Of a DNA stretch of 64,000 nucleotides, positions 37,950 to 47,548 are shown piece by piece. Below the pieces are notes generated by a model that worked only from the letters and a program-made list of their open reading frames with translations, had not been told where the DNA came from and did not search any database. Where the stretch lies: positions 1-64,000 of the forward strand of contig JACRMQ010000005.1 of the NCBI GenBank assembly GCA_016214905.1. Reading direction: 5' to 3'. Numbering within the stretch: position 1 is the first letter of the stretch; every line of letters starts with the position of its first letter. The stretch comes from Ignavibacteriales bacterium (GTDB lineage: Bacteria; Bacteroidota; Ignavibacteria; UBA10030; SZUA-254). Both the position numbers and the translations under genes were made by a program.

Positions 37950-39283
37950 GGAGATTTATGAAGGTTTTTTGTCATCTTTTCATGACAGAGTTTTCGATCG
38001 ATAAGATAACCGAATCCAAGCGACCCAATTAAACAAACTAATAAATCACCGCTTCGTGTTGCTATATAAAAAAGACTCATTGCAATCACAACCAATAAAT
38101 AAGAAAAGACTGCCATATCCGTATACCTACCACTTCTTTTCATTCGATACCAGAAAAACGACGAGAAAATTCCTAATAAATATGGACATATAAAAACACC
38201 TATGAGACCAAAATCAGCATGAAATTCCCTCAAATATGTACCAGTGTTAGCTGATACAGGTGTTGGATATTTAATCTGATAGGTCTCAACGTGTGTATTA
38301 AATCCGAGTTTTGCCATTATTCTAAACAGGGGGGCAAAAGTATTGCTTCCCCAAAAATTATTTTCACCATCATGCTTTAGATATTGGTTAAACACACCAT
38401 GATGAACAGTTAGATAAAGATAAATCGAAGGCGTAATAAAACTCATACCACCTAATTTTTCTAATGTTTGACTTGCACCATGAAATTTTTCGTTAACTCC
38501 ACGAGTGCTCCTCACGAATTCTGCGCCTATGATAAGAAATGCAATTGCAACTATAAATATCGCGATCTTTTTAAAAATATTGGAAATTGATTTCCGATAC
38601 TTCTGCCGATGTTCTTTACCCATAAAATAAAAGCCGCTAAAAAATAAGACGCCAGCCATTATCAATTTGGCTCTTCCCATACTTGCAATTTCTAAGATTA
38701 TAATAATTACGAAAGGAATGACTGCAACAATTTTCAATCTGCCAACCTTTGAAGTGTATACACCCGCCAGTAATATACTTGTTAACGCAAGCGAACTGAC
38801 ATAAGGAATGCCGCCTGGTAATCCTTCCGACACTCGATATGAATATAAAAAATTACCATAGATAATCACATTGGACAAACTACCGAATTTGTTAATGAGG
38901 ACATTCCATTGGTATATTGTCGTTAAAAATGTTATAACATTCAAAATCCACAATATTTTTTTTAAAAGCCTCAGTTCATCAGTAATTTTATCAGATTTCT
39001 CTATGGATATTGAACATGACAAATTATTTTTTTGCAAGGGAATATTTTTATAAGCAAAATAAACAGTAATTGCACCAAGGATAAAAGCACACCATCCGCA
39101 AAAAATAATAATCCATGTTTCAATCTCAATTTTATAGTAATTGATCAAATTTAATTCAAAGAGCAGCAGGGATACGCCCCAGGTCGCCGCATAAAGACTA
39201 ACATGGGTAAACCACACCCCGAATATCGTCCGAGACAGAATAATAGATCCGACTGTTGCAATTATAATAAGTATAATTATCAT
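37934..39283 (-). CDS. Wzy-like polysaccharide polymerase, copy 2
   Basis: 449 residues, about 12 membrane helices, paralogous to the next gene over its whole length: YRVSEGLPGGIPYVSSLAL, SMGRAKLIMAGVLFF, SNTFAPLFRIMAKLG and VSANTGTYLREFHADFGLIG. Both copies keep the same conserved loops, so neither looks dead. Two polymerases could make two linkages, or one may act as a ligase or accessory subunit. Confidence 0.82.
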   Translation of the reverse strand: MIIILIIIATVGSIILSRTIFGVWFTHVSLYAATWGVSLLLFELNLINYYKIEIETWIIIFCGWCAFILGAITVYFAYKNIPLQKNNLSCSISIEKSDKITDELRLLKKILWILNVITFLTTIYQWNVLINKFGSLSNVIIYGNFLYSYRVSEGLPGGIPYVSSLALTSILLAGVYTSKVGRLKIVAVIPFVIIIILEIASMGRAKLIMAGVLFFSGFYFMGKEHRQKYRKSISNIFKKIAIFIVAIAFLIIGAEFVRSTRGVNEKFHGASQTLEKLGGMSFITPSIYLYLTVHHGVFNQYLKHDGENNFWGSNTFAPLFRIMAKLGFNTHVETYQIKYPTPVSANTGTYLREFHADFGLIGVFICPYLLGIFSSFFWYRMKRSGRYTDMAVFSYLLVVIAMSLFYIATRSGDLLVCLIGSLGFGYLIDRKLCHEKMTKNLHKSPCPVC

Positions 39284-39290
39284 CTATAAA

Positions 39291-40823
39291 TTATCTGAAT
39301 AATTTCGATCGTATTAACACCAAATTTTCTTTCTCCTGAGAATTTAGAAAATAATACCATACTGTTAAGAAATATAGCAATAAGAACGCGACAGAAATTA
39401 TAGCATTTACTAGATTGTTGGAAGAGATAAAAAAGATTATCAATGACAGAAATGCAACGATCAGATGGAAAGGATACCTTCCATAATTGATAAATAAACT
39501 TTTGAATTCAAATGATTTAACTGATATACGATTCACGCCTGCAAAGAGAAGAACCGCATCTATAACAACACGAACTGTCCAGGCAATTGCTGCCCCCATA
39601 ATACCAAATATAGGAATCAAAACGAGATTTAGTATAATCAATATTGGCAACTCAATTAAATGAAATTTTGCAGTTAAATCAGGGCGATTCAATGCATGTA
39701 ATGTGGTTGCCGGTATTTGGGCGAGAGAATTAAAGAAAAAACCAATCAAGAGAATTTGGAAAATAATTATGCTTTCCGAAGCATAACCGTTTCCTATCCA
39801 GATATTAATAATCTCTTGAGTATTAACAATCAAGAAAATAATGATAGGTAATAGAAATATAAACAAATATTTTATTGATTTATCATAAATATCCATTACT
39901 TTGTTTCCACCGGCATTCAATACCGACTGACCGCTAAGCGCGGGGAACAATGTAGTCGTAAGACTCAATGGAATAATTAAGAAGCGGCTGATAGCTTCTT
40001 GTGGCAGAGTGTATACGGCGACAGCACTCAAAGACAACAATATTCCAATCAAGAAGCGATCTAAATATAAAAACAATGGACTTATAATTTGAGATATTGT
40101 TAACCAGCTTCCAAATTTTAAAATACTTTTAATAGTATCTTTATCCCAAATATTTATACTATCATAAATATGGGGGATCAACCTGGATAAACCAGCAAAT
40201 GCAATAATTGTCATTAAAATTCGAATACCAATTGTCAAGTAAATAATTTCTTTTATCCCAAATCCAAATGTAATTAGAAGCACTGCTCCTAGCCATTGGC
40301 CAACACCTAAAATACTTTGAAAAATATTTACTAAATCGAAACGCTGAAGAGCCATTTGAAACCCTTTAATACTTCCAAACAAAAGCATAAAGGGAAGTCC
40401 TATCGCAGAAGCGATCATAGACGATATGGCAATGTTCATCAGTGATTCGTCAACTTTGAATATATCCCTTACAAAAATCGGAGTTAGGGATATTAACATA
40501 ATACCAAAAACTATTCCGATTATTGATGTTATAAAAAGAGAAGTCCAAACTAATTTTCTAATATTTAATTTATCATCTAATGCTACTGCTTCCGCAAGAA
40601 ACTTTGTATTAGCCCTGCTAAGCCCAAAATCAAATAAACTGAAATAACCGATAACCGCCCAAATTAATGATAGAAGTCCGAAACCCTCTTTCGACAAACC
40701 ATGGAGAATATTTGGTAAACTCCATATTACAACAGCCATCAAGATTAGTTGTGTGATAAGATTATAAAAAGTGTTCTTAACCACTAAGAAAGTTAATGGT
40801 TGATTATTCTCCAAATTTTTCAC
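39291..40823 (-). CDS. Wzx-like lipid-linked oligosaccharide flippase
   Basis: 510 residues, about 12-14 membrane helices of the MATE/MOP superfamily. Seen: GLSKEGFGLLSLIWAVIGYFSLFDFGLSRANTKFLAEAV, read in parts, and HALNRPDLTAKFHLIELP, typical of polysaccharide biosynthesis flippases. It lies between Wzz and the polymerases, as in Wzx/Wzy clusters, and is the better candidate for the cluster's own flippase than the one at 22260. Confidence 0.9.
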   Translation of the reverse strand: MKNLENNQPLTFLVVKNTFYNLITQLILMAVVIWSLPNILHGLSKEGFGLLSLIWAVIGYFSLFDFGLSRANTKFLAEAVALDDKLNIRKLVWTSLFITSIIGIVFGIMLISLTPIFVRDIFKVDESLMNIAISSMIASAIGLPFMLLFGSIKGFQMALQRFDLVNIFQSILGVGQWLGAVLLITFGFGIKEIIYLTIGIRILMTIIAFAGLSRLIPHIYDSINIWDKDTIKSILKFGSWLTISQIISPLFLYLDRFLIGILLSLSAVAVYTLPQEAISRFLIIPLSLTTTLFPALSGQSVLNAGGNKVMDIYDKSIKYLFIFLLPIIIFLIVNTQEIINIWIGNGYASESIIIFQILLIGFFFNSLAQIPATTLHALNRPDLTAKFHLIELPILIILNLVLIPIFGIMGAAIAWTVRVVIDAVLLFAGVNRISVKSFEFKSLFINYGRYPFHLIVAFLSLIIFFISSNNLVNAIISVAFLLLYFLTVWYYFLNSQEKENLVLIRSKLFR

Positions 40824-40844
40824 AATCGACCAAAAATAATACCT

Positions 40845-41972
40845 TTATAAGCTGATCTTTATTTTATAAAGAGCTATGATCCTATTGACAAATCCCTTGA
40901 GCCGATTTTCCGTAAGATTTTCTATTTTATTCTTAAGAAATATTGCGTGCATCCAAAATGATAACAGAATTGAAAGAAATAATGTAATCATGGTAGTGGA
41001 AAAAACTATTAACGATCTTTGAGGTTTCGCTTTACGAGTAGGGGGAACCGCTTTATCCAAGACAAGTAATACCGGTACATCTTTTTGCTCATCTATTTTG
41101 GATTGTTCATATAATGGTATCAACACTTCTAATATTTTTTGCCCTATTGCAACATCACGATACAAACGGTAAGATTCGAGACCAATTTGAGGAAATGTGG
41201 ATAATTTTTTTTCCATCTCGCCTAATTCAATTAATTTTTGATTAAGGATTTCATTGTCTTTTCCAAGGTTACGCTGGATGATTGCAATCTCAATTTCTTT
41301 TTTTGCTTTCATTGAATATAATTCAGCAATAGCAGAAATTGCACCCGTTTGCTCGGGAGAAATTATTATACCTTTTTGTTCTTGTTGCTTTACCAATGTT
41401 TCTTCAGCTTTTTTTAAATTTTCTCTAGCATCATTTAAACGACGTTCAATAAATTCTCTATTGCTGTGGGCTTCTCGGGTTGCTAACCGTATGCTCGTCT
41501 CGTTCAAAACAGCGATAAAATAATTTGCCATTGCAGATGCGCGAATCGGATCTTTATCATAAACATCTATCGTGATATAGTCATCGTCTTGGTACTCGAA
41601 TGCAACATTTTCCCGAAGAGATTTCACACAATCCTCCATAGAAGAATCGGAGATATTATACACTTCAAATAAATTGAATTTCCTTATAACATCTTCCATG
41701 ATAGTGCGACTTTTTAATATCGCGAAATAATTATATGCGCCTGGGTTTTGACCAAACCCTCCTATTTTAGGTAATGCAGATAATCCACGAAGAACACTGC
41801 TTCCACCGGCAAACAGATTTAGTATCCCCTGCTCTTTAGGTGACATTATAGTTGCTGTCCCTTTGTACCATTTGGGAAGCATCAAACTAAGAATAATTGA
41901 AAAGACAGCAATCACTAAAGTATTGGCAATTATAAATTTCCGCCATTTTACTAGGATATCTATGTATATCAT
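40845..41972 (-). CDS. Wzz-type chain-length determinant
   Basis: 375 residues. Seen: helices at residues 12-32 and about 332-352 enclosing a periplasmic region with coiled-coil segments (REFIERRLNDARENLKKAEETLVKQQ, read in parts), and the proline-rich VLDKAVPPTRKAKPQRSLIV before the second helix, the hallmark of polysaccharide co-polymerases. No cytoplasmic tyrosine-kinase domain is attached. It would set chain length together with the polymerase. Confidence 0.9.
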   Translation of the reverse strand: MIYIDILVKWRKFIIANTLVIAVFSIILSLMLPKWYKGTATIMSPKEQGILNLFAGGSSVLRGLSALPKIGGFGQNPGAYNYFAILKSRTIMEDVIRKFNLFEVYNISDSSMEDCVKSLRENVAFEYQDDDYITIDVYDKDPIRASAMANYFIAVLNETSIRLATREAHSNREFIERRLNDARENLKKAEETLVKQQEQKGIIISPEQTGAISAIAELYSMKAKKEIEIAIIQRNLGKDNEILNQKLIELGEMEKKLSTFPQIGLESYRLYRDVAIGQKILEVLIPLYEQSKIDEQKDVPVLLVLDKAVPPTRKAKPQRSLIVFSTTMITLFLSILLSFWMHAIFLKNKIENLTENRLKGFVNRIIALYKIKISL

Positions 41973-42039
41973 TTAACTGTCTTTCTTTGCTTAAATTAAA
42001 ATTAATTTTTCAATATCTTTTTATCAAAATCATTATGAT

Positions 42040-43683
42040 TTATTTAGTCACTTGTACGACTATCACCATAATTCCCACAACCACACTCAGCACACTTGCT
42101 GCCTGACTCGCGATTGTCATGTAATATGAGAACGGACGGTCCGGGTCCTTCGGTATCCAGATGTAATCACCTTCTTCAATCGTGGTTTCATCGGGATCGA
42201 GCCATTGTTTAGTTTTGCTTTTGATAATTTGGACATCGCTTTTACGGGCTCTGTCTGTGTACCCGCCGGCTTTGGATATATAATAATTAACATTCATCCC
42301 ATCGATATAGGCAATGTGCCCCGGCAAAACAACCTGCCCGAAAACATATATCGTCTTTTTTACAGATGGAACTAGGATATAATCCTCATCCTGCAAAATC
42401 ACGTCTTGAGAACTATCGCCGCTCAAAAATAATTTTTCAAAATCAATACTTACAATTTCTTTTTGAAGACGGAGCTCTGTTTCTAAATAATAATCCAAAC
42501 TGTCTTCGGTAGAAACTCCTCCCCGCGCGCTTAAAAGACGTTCGGTTTGAACTTCACGGGGTTGAATGGACCTTCGGTTGAGCGTGGCAGAGTTCAATGA
42601 TGCAAATTCAGTAAAACCCCCTGCTTGCTGTACAACTTCAGATATTTTTGTTTTGTTTTTTGTAATTGGGTAAGTGCCGGGATACATTACCTCACCCAGA
42701 ACAACAACACGATAATCTTCACGCAATTCTTTACGGGCTTTTACAACAATTCGGTCTCCCGGTTCTAATGGGAAATTAGGTTGAGCGCCGTTTATAATTG
42801 GATCAACATTAATTACCTTGCTCGTTAAAATTGTTCCATCCAACGAAAGACGTGTAAACTCAACGCTGTCTCGCATTGCTAGATGAGTACAACCCATTCC
42901 GATTTTGAAGGCGTCGAGCAAACTGTCTCCTTCAACAAATTCATATCTTCCGGGAGAGTTGACTTCGCCGTAGATACCGAAAACATTTTTCACCGGATTT
43001 TTTCTCGGAACAACGATAACATCACCTTCACGTAAAAACGGATTCCAGCGATCTTCTTTTGTCGCAAGGAATTTTGTGATATCAACATGATCAATCGTTC
43101 CGTTCCGATGTCTCAGTATAATATTTCTTGTAGACATTCCCTGCACAACAGCATTGGCCTGGTCCTGATTTTGCGATCGAGTCGGTTTATTAGCTTCTTC
43201 GATGGCACGTGTGGCTCGATCTATAGCAACCAGTGTGTATAATCCCTCGTTCAGCACGTTACCTGTCACAGTTACAATAATCGGACGCGGTTTGAGAAGT
43301 GTAACGGTTATATCGGCAGATAAATATTTTTTTCTCGTTTCCTGATAAACTTTTTCTTTAACTTCAGCGAGCGTAATATCGGAGACTTTAACTTCACCAA
43401 CCGTCGGAATAATCAACGTACCCTCCGGAGTAACAGTCAATGAAAAATTGAACGGTGGACTCATCCAGATATTCACGGCGATAACATCTGATGGACCGAC
43501 AAAATATTTTTCAGGATCGATCGTCGATTCAAGAGCTATTCCCATCGGTTGCACAATGGTTGGCGATGTTTTATCCTGAAGCTGTAACCCGAAATCATCA
43601 ATCTTTTGCTTGTCCTGAGAGGTTGACAGGGACATCAATAAAACCAAGAGTACAACTATCTTAATCATATATTTAAAATACAT
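42040..43683 (-). CDS. SLBB-domain polysaccharide export protein
   Basis: About 547 residues. I prefer the ATG at 43683 because AAGGG lies 5 bases before it and the protein then begins with a clean signal (MYFKYMIKIVVLLVLLMSLS); the in-frame ATG at 43704 lacks a signal for translation. Seen: the Poly_export region YFVGPSDVIAVNIWMSPPFNFSLTVTPEGTL, read in parts, then three SLBB-type repeats (VNSPGRYEFVEGDSLLDA, VMYPGTYPITKNKTKI, VVLPGHIAYIDGMNV), and a C-terminal helix (TIASQAASVLSVVVGIMVIVV). A Wza-like channel, here ending in a helix that may anchor it. Confidence 0.9.
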   Translation of the reverse strand: MYFKYMIKIVVLLVLLMSLSTSQDKQKIDDFGLQLQDKTSPTIVQPMGIALESTIDPEKYFVGPSDVIAVNIWMSPPFNFSLTVTPEGTLIIPTVGEVKVSDITLAEVKEKVYQETRKKYLSADITVTLLKPRPIIVTVTGNVLNEGLYTLVAIDRATRAIEEANKPTRSQNQDQANAVVQGMSTRNIILRHRNGTIDHVDITKFLATKEDRWNPFLREGDVIVVPRKNPVKNVFGIYGEVNSPGRYEFVEGDSLLDAFKIGMGCTHLAMRDSVEFTRLSLDGTILTSKVINVDPIINGAQPNFPLEPGDRIVVKARKELREDYRVVVLGEVMYPGTYPITKNKTKISEVVQQAGGFTEFASLNSATLNRRSIQPREVQTERLLSARGGVSTEDSLDYYLETELRLQKEIVSIDFEKLFLSGDSSQDVILQDEDYILVPSVKKTIYVFGQVVLPGHIAYIDGMNVNYYISKAGGYTDRARKSDVQIIKSKTKQWLDPDETTIEEGDYIWIPKDPDRPFSYYMTIASQAASVLSVVVGIMVIVVQVTK

Positions 43684-43690
43684 AACACCC

Positions 43691-44701
43691 TTATCTATTT
43701 CCATACAATTTCTGATAATATTGTTGATACTCGCCGCTGATTATCCGGCGCCACCATTGCTCGTTGTTAAGATACCAGTTTACGGTTTTTTCCAAACCGA
43801 TTTCAAATGTGACGCTTGGCTTCCATCCGAGTTCCGTTTCGATCTTCGACGCATCAATCGCATACCGCCGATCATGGCCCGGACGGTCTTTCACATATTT
43901 AATCAGCGATTCCGGTTTATTAAGAATTTTCAATAGTAATTTCACTATGTTGATATTCGCCCACTCATTATTTCCTCCGATATTATAGATCTCTCCGACT
44001 TTCCCTTTGCGAAGCACTACATCAATCGCGATGCAATGATCTTTAACATAAAGCCAATCTCGTATATTCATCCCGTCGCCGTAAACAGGCAATGGTTTAT
44101 TATCGAGCGCGTTGGCAATCATCAATGGTAAAAGTTTTTCGGGAAACTGATAAGGTCCGTAATTATTGGAACAGCGGGTTATGACAACAGGCAATCCGAA
44201 TGTATGTTCGTAAGCAAGCGCTAACAGATCGGCGGAAGTTTTTGATGCGGAATAAGGACTGTTAGGATGAAGCGGCGTTGTTTCCGTGAATTTCCCTTCA
44301 TTCCCCAGTGATCCGTAAACCTCATCGGTTGAAATCTGCACGAACTTTTTAATACCGATCTCTTTTGCAATCTGTAACAAAACACCTGTTCCGGTGATAT
44401 TCGTTTCTATGAAAACGGCAGGTCCCAATATACTGCGATCGACATGCGATTCAGCGGCGAGGTTTATGATAACATCGATATTAAATTTCTTGATACAGTT
44501 TTCAACTTCAATTCGGCTGCAGATATCACCTTTTACGAAATGATATTTGGGATTCTTTTCGATATCAGTCAAATTTTCCAGATTACCGGCATAGGTCAGT
44601 TTATCGAAATTAATTACAATATCTTCCGGATAAGTATCAAGTATGTACTTAACAAAATTGCTGCCTATGAATCCGCAACCGCCTGTAACTAATATCGTCA
44701 T
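43691..44701 (-). CDS. dTDP-glucose 4,6-dehydratase
   Basis: 336 residues; makes dTDP-4-keto-6-deoxyglucose for deoxysugars. Seen: the NAD motif GGCGFIGSNF, ISTDEVYGSL, the catalytic YSASK, TRCSNNYGPYQFPEKLLPLM and NIRDWLYVKDHC. The rest of the rhamnose set (rfbA, rfbC, rfbD) is not in the window. It is the first gene of the polysaccharide cluster, with a possible promoter 46 bases upstream. Confidence 0.96.
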   Translation of the reverse strand: MTILVTGGCGFIGSNFVKYILDTYPEDIVINFDKLTYAGNLENLTDIEKNPKYHFVKGDICSRIEVENCIKKFNIDVIINLAAESHVDRSILGPAVFIETNITGTGVLLQIAKEIGIKKFVQISTDEVYGSLGNEGKFTETTPLHPNSPYSASKTSADLLALAYEHTFGLPVVITRCSNNYGPYQFPEKLLPLMIANALDNKPLPVYGDGMNIRDWLYVKDHCIAIDVVLRKGKVGEIYNIGGNNEWANINIVKLLLKILNKPESLIKYVKDRPGHDRRYAIDASKIETELGWKPSVTFEIGLEKTVNWYLNNEQWWRRIISGEYQQYYQKLYGNR

Positions 44702-44746
44702 AGATTTACTGCTTTGAGTCCTGATTGAATATATAAAATAGACGAA

Positions 44747-44778
44747 TTAAAGTACGAAAATGATGAGTTAAAAACAAT
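44747..44778 (-). promoter_or_regulatory. Possible promoter of the polysaccharide cluster
   Basis: Seen on the minus strand: ATTG (44778-44775), 20 bases, then TACTTTAA (44754-44747), 46 bases before rfbB. It has the spacing of the Bacteroidetes consensus but two or three mismatches to it, so confidence is low. Confidence 0.3.
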
Positions 44779-44784
44779 AAAATG

Positions 44785-44817
44785 ATTCAGAAATGGCGAA
44801 AAATCGCTCTTCTGAAT
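44785..44817 (-). terminator. Terminator of the Bat operon
   Basis: Seen: attcagaa (44785-44792) pairs with ttctgaat (44810-44817), and inside it gcga-aaaa-tcgc (44796-44807). On the minus strand the hairpin is followed by a T-rich stretch (cattttattgttttt). It lies 80 bases after the batE stop and before rfbB, separating the two operons. Confidence 0.6.
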
Positions 44818-44896
44818 GAAAGTTTATAGTATTATTCGCTTGTAGCAAGTAGTAAGAAATGAATTCCTTTGATTATCTATAGAGATTTCAAGTGTA

Positions 44897-45649
44897 TTAA
44901 ATAATTTGAACATCACCGGCCGGCAGCCATCCAATCTTCCCATCGGCAAGACGGATTTTACGCCATTCGCCAATGGCATCTAGAAACTCAACTTTAACAC
45001 CTTCGTGCAATACGAAAAGATCGGTGCTTTGAGAGTCGGGCGCGCTTTTCACTGAAACGGTTTTAGTGAATACAATTCCGGTTCCATTACTGTTTTCACT
45101 TCCAATTTGTTTAAACGCGCCTATAAAAGCCAAAACTGTAAAAGCAATAAACACAAGTACGGACAAAAACAATAATCGTTGAATGGTTATCCCTCTTACG
45201 ACAAAAATCATTATTCCGGTAATAGCAGATAGCCACAAAAAGGTTATTCCGATTGTTGACCAACTTCCGGATGAATATAAATTGATGAACGAGGAGTACC
45301 AATTCAGAAAAAATAATCGTGGAATCGGCTCTATCTTATCGACAACACGAAGATTTACAAGACGCAGATTGTAATTTATATCTTCGTCGTCGGGTGATAT
45401 TTTTTTTGCACGTTCATAATTCAGAATGGAAGCTGGGATATTTCCCATTTTAAAATAGGAGTTGCCGAGGTTGTAATACAACTCCGCGCTTTCGAACCCA
45501 TTCTTAACAACCTGCTGATATAACTGTGATGCTTTTTCGTACTCACCGCTGCGATAAAGTTGGTTTGCCTGATCGAATTGATGCGACGCTTCCTGAGCAA
45601 GTGCATAACAAGATATTAGAGATAATAATACGATTAATAATTTTCTCAT
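44897..45649 (-). CDS. BatE-like TPR and SH3 protein
   Basis: 250 residues. Seen: signal sequence MRKLLIVLLSLISCYALAQ, two TPR units (FDQANQLYRSGEYEKASQLYQQV, YNLGNSYFKMGNIPASILNYERA, read in parts), two membrane helices, and a C-terminal bacterial SH3 domain (VFTKTVSVKSAPDSQST, GWLPAGDVQII). This is the last gene of the Bat operon and should anchor the complex in the membrane. Its start overlaps batD by 4 bases. Confidence 0.9.
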   Translation of the reverse strand: MRKLLIVLLSLISCYALAQEASHQFDQANQLYRSGEYEKASQLYQQVVKNGFESAELYYNLGNSYFKMGNIPASILNYERAKKISPDDEDINYNLRLVNLRVVDKIEPIPRLFFLNWYSSFINLYSSGSWSTIGITFLWLSAITGIMIFVVRGITIQRLLFLSVLVFIAFTVLAFIGAFKQIGSENSNGTGIVFTKTVSVKSAPDSQSTDLFVLHEGVKVEFLDAIGEWRKIRLADGKIGWLPAGDVQII

Positions 45650-47490
45650 CGCAATTGCTCCTCAATAGTTGAAATCAATTCGACGGTTTCTTTGTAAACC
45701 TGATCCATTTGAACAGCGTCGGCAGAGGGAGCGAAGCGTGCAAATTCGCACATTTCGATTGTTGAAGAAAGCTTTGCTATCAATTCAACGTTTATTTTTT
45801 TATTCTCGAGCGACGAACGCACAAGGTCGATAGATAAATCGGAAGGAGATATTCCTAATTTATCAGCGATATACCCCCATAGCGCGCGTGATATCTCCGT
45901 ATAAAATTCTTCTTTCTTTTTCCCATCAAGAAATTTTTTAGCATCGGTAAGCCGTTTGCGTGCGATCTTTTGTGCTTTTCTATTTCTCACAAGAACAATA
46001 TTACCTGTTATTTTCTCACGCCGTTTTAAGAAGATAAGAAAACCTATGAAGCCGAAAATTGGACTTATTACCAAAATAAAAAAGAGTGCACTCCCTGTGA
46101 ACGTCTCTCCTTTTCGATGTATAGTAATATTACCGCTTTTGATAAATCTGATATCTTCTCCGAGGAGCTTTACGTCTTCTTTGCTCACTCCAGCGGCATA
46201 AGTCGATTGGATGTCACTTCCTTTTTCGACCGCGATTGTAAATTCAGGACTTTTCAGCGTAATATAATTTTTCTTTTCAATATCGAAATATGTATATGGG
46301 AAAGATGGAATCTTATGTTCTCCGGGATGTCTTGGTATTAACAAAAACTCAAATGTGCGGCTTCCGGTGATTTGATCGCCTTGTTTGGTGATATTATCGG
46401 AATTTTTCGGATCGTACTTTTCGATATCCGTTGAAACATTCACCATCGGCGCATCGAGAAGTTTGAGGTTCCCTCTTCCGGATATTTTCACTTTAAGCGT
46501 GACAGGTTCATTCGTTTTAGTTTGAGATTTATCGAGCCATGTCTCCATACTGAATTTACCCACTCCGCCAGAAAATCCTGCGGGTACATTATCGCTGGGC
46601 AGCGGCAGAACTGTGATAGCGACCGGTTGGTTTCTCACTTTATGATTTACATTAGAAACTCCACCAAAGAAAGGATCATTGAAAAACTGATCGAACAAAT
46701 CGTTAGAACGGCGTCTCCCCTGCACTTGCACTACACATTCGATCTCCATCGGGTCGATTGTAAGGGTACCGCTCTTTTGGGGGAATAGAGCAACTTTTTT
46801 TAAAATTCCCACTCTATATTGCTTGCCGTTAAAAACTTCCGTAGAAAGTTGGACCTGCTTAGGGACATCGAGTTCTTCACTCCAAAATCCGGTAAGAGAC
46901 GGCATCTTTGAAAGATTATAATTTGCAATATTGACGCGGGTGTAAATTTTATATGTCGCGGTAATTTGTTCTCCCTGAAAGACACGCGATTTATCTATAG
47001 ATACTTTTAAAAATAGATTATCACCAATCTGTTTACTGATATCAGTATCTTGCTGTGATTGTTTGGATTGCGGTTGTGTTTTGGTTTGGGGTGCGCCTTT
47101 AGTCACTTCAATCGTGATCGGTTGTGTTTGAAGTTGTTTACCATTGTAATTGATGAACGCGGGACCTACAACAAATTTACCTTCACTCCTTGGCTGAACG
47201 ATATAACTGTAAGAGACCGAAGCAGACATTGCACCGTTAATGAATTGCATATTGGTGGATTGATTGGGACCCGAAAGTGTTTGGAAATCGGTGAATGACG
47301 GCGGACGAAAATTACTTCCGCCGCTCGATCCGTTCAGAGTGAATGTAATTTCAATCTGCTCCCCCATAGCTATTTTATTTCTATCCACGGACGCAGTGAA
47401 CGACGCGTCTTGAGCAACGGCGGTCAGAGCAAGCGTAAAATAGAGTCCTAAAATTTTTCCAAATTTTTGTATATACTTATTGACTGTCAT
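45646..47490 (-). CDS. BatD-like oxygen tolerance protein
   Basis: 614 residues. Seen: signal sequence to TAVAQ, Ig-like BatD repeats (ASFTASVDRNKIAMGEQIEITFTL, read in parts, and LKVSIDKSRVFQGEQITATYKIY), VKISGRGNLKLLDAP, a membrane helix near residue 475, and a cytoplasmic tail with EFYTEISRALWGYIADKLG. It should bind BatA and BatB in the periplasm. 58 bases of phrase-like repeat separate it from batC. Confidence 0.92.
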   Translation of the reverse strand: MTVNKYIQKFGKILGLYFTLALTAVAQDASFTASVDRNKIAMGEQIEITFTLNGSSGGSNFRPPSFTDFQTLSGPNQSTNMQFINGAMSASVSYSYIVQPRSEGKFVVGPAFINYNGKQLQTQPITIEVTKGAPQTKTQPQSKQSQQDTDISKQIGDNLFLKVSIDKSRVFQGEQITATYKIYTRVNIANYNLSKMPSLTGFWSEELDVPKQVQLSTEVFNGKQYRVGILKKVALFPQKSGTLTIDPMEIECVVQVQGRRRSNDLFDQFFNDPFFGGVSNVNHKVRNQPVAITVLPLPSDNVPAGFSGGVGKFSMETWLDKSQTKTNEPVTLKVKISGRGNLKLLDAPMVNVSTDIEKYDPKNSDNITKQGDQITGSRTFEFLLIPRHPGEHKIPSFPYTYFDIEKKNYITLKSPEFTIAVEKGSDIQSTYAAGVSKEDVKLLGEDIRFIKSGNITIHRKGETFTGSALFFILVISPIFGFIGFLIFLKRREKITGNIVLVRNRKAQKIARKRLTDAKKFLDGKKKEEFYTEISRALWGYIADKLGISPSDLSIDLVRSSLENKKINVELIAKLSSTIEMCEFARFAPSADAVQMDQVYKETVELISTIEEQLR

Positions 47491-47548
47491 TTGTCAGTTG
47501 TTATTGATTCTTTGCCCAAAACTCATAACTAATATCTCATATCCCGTA

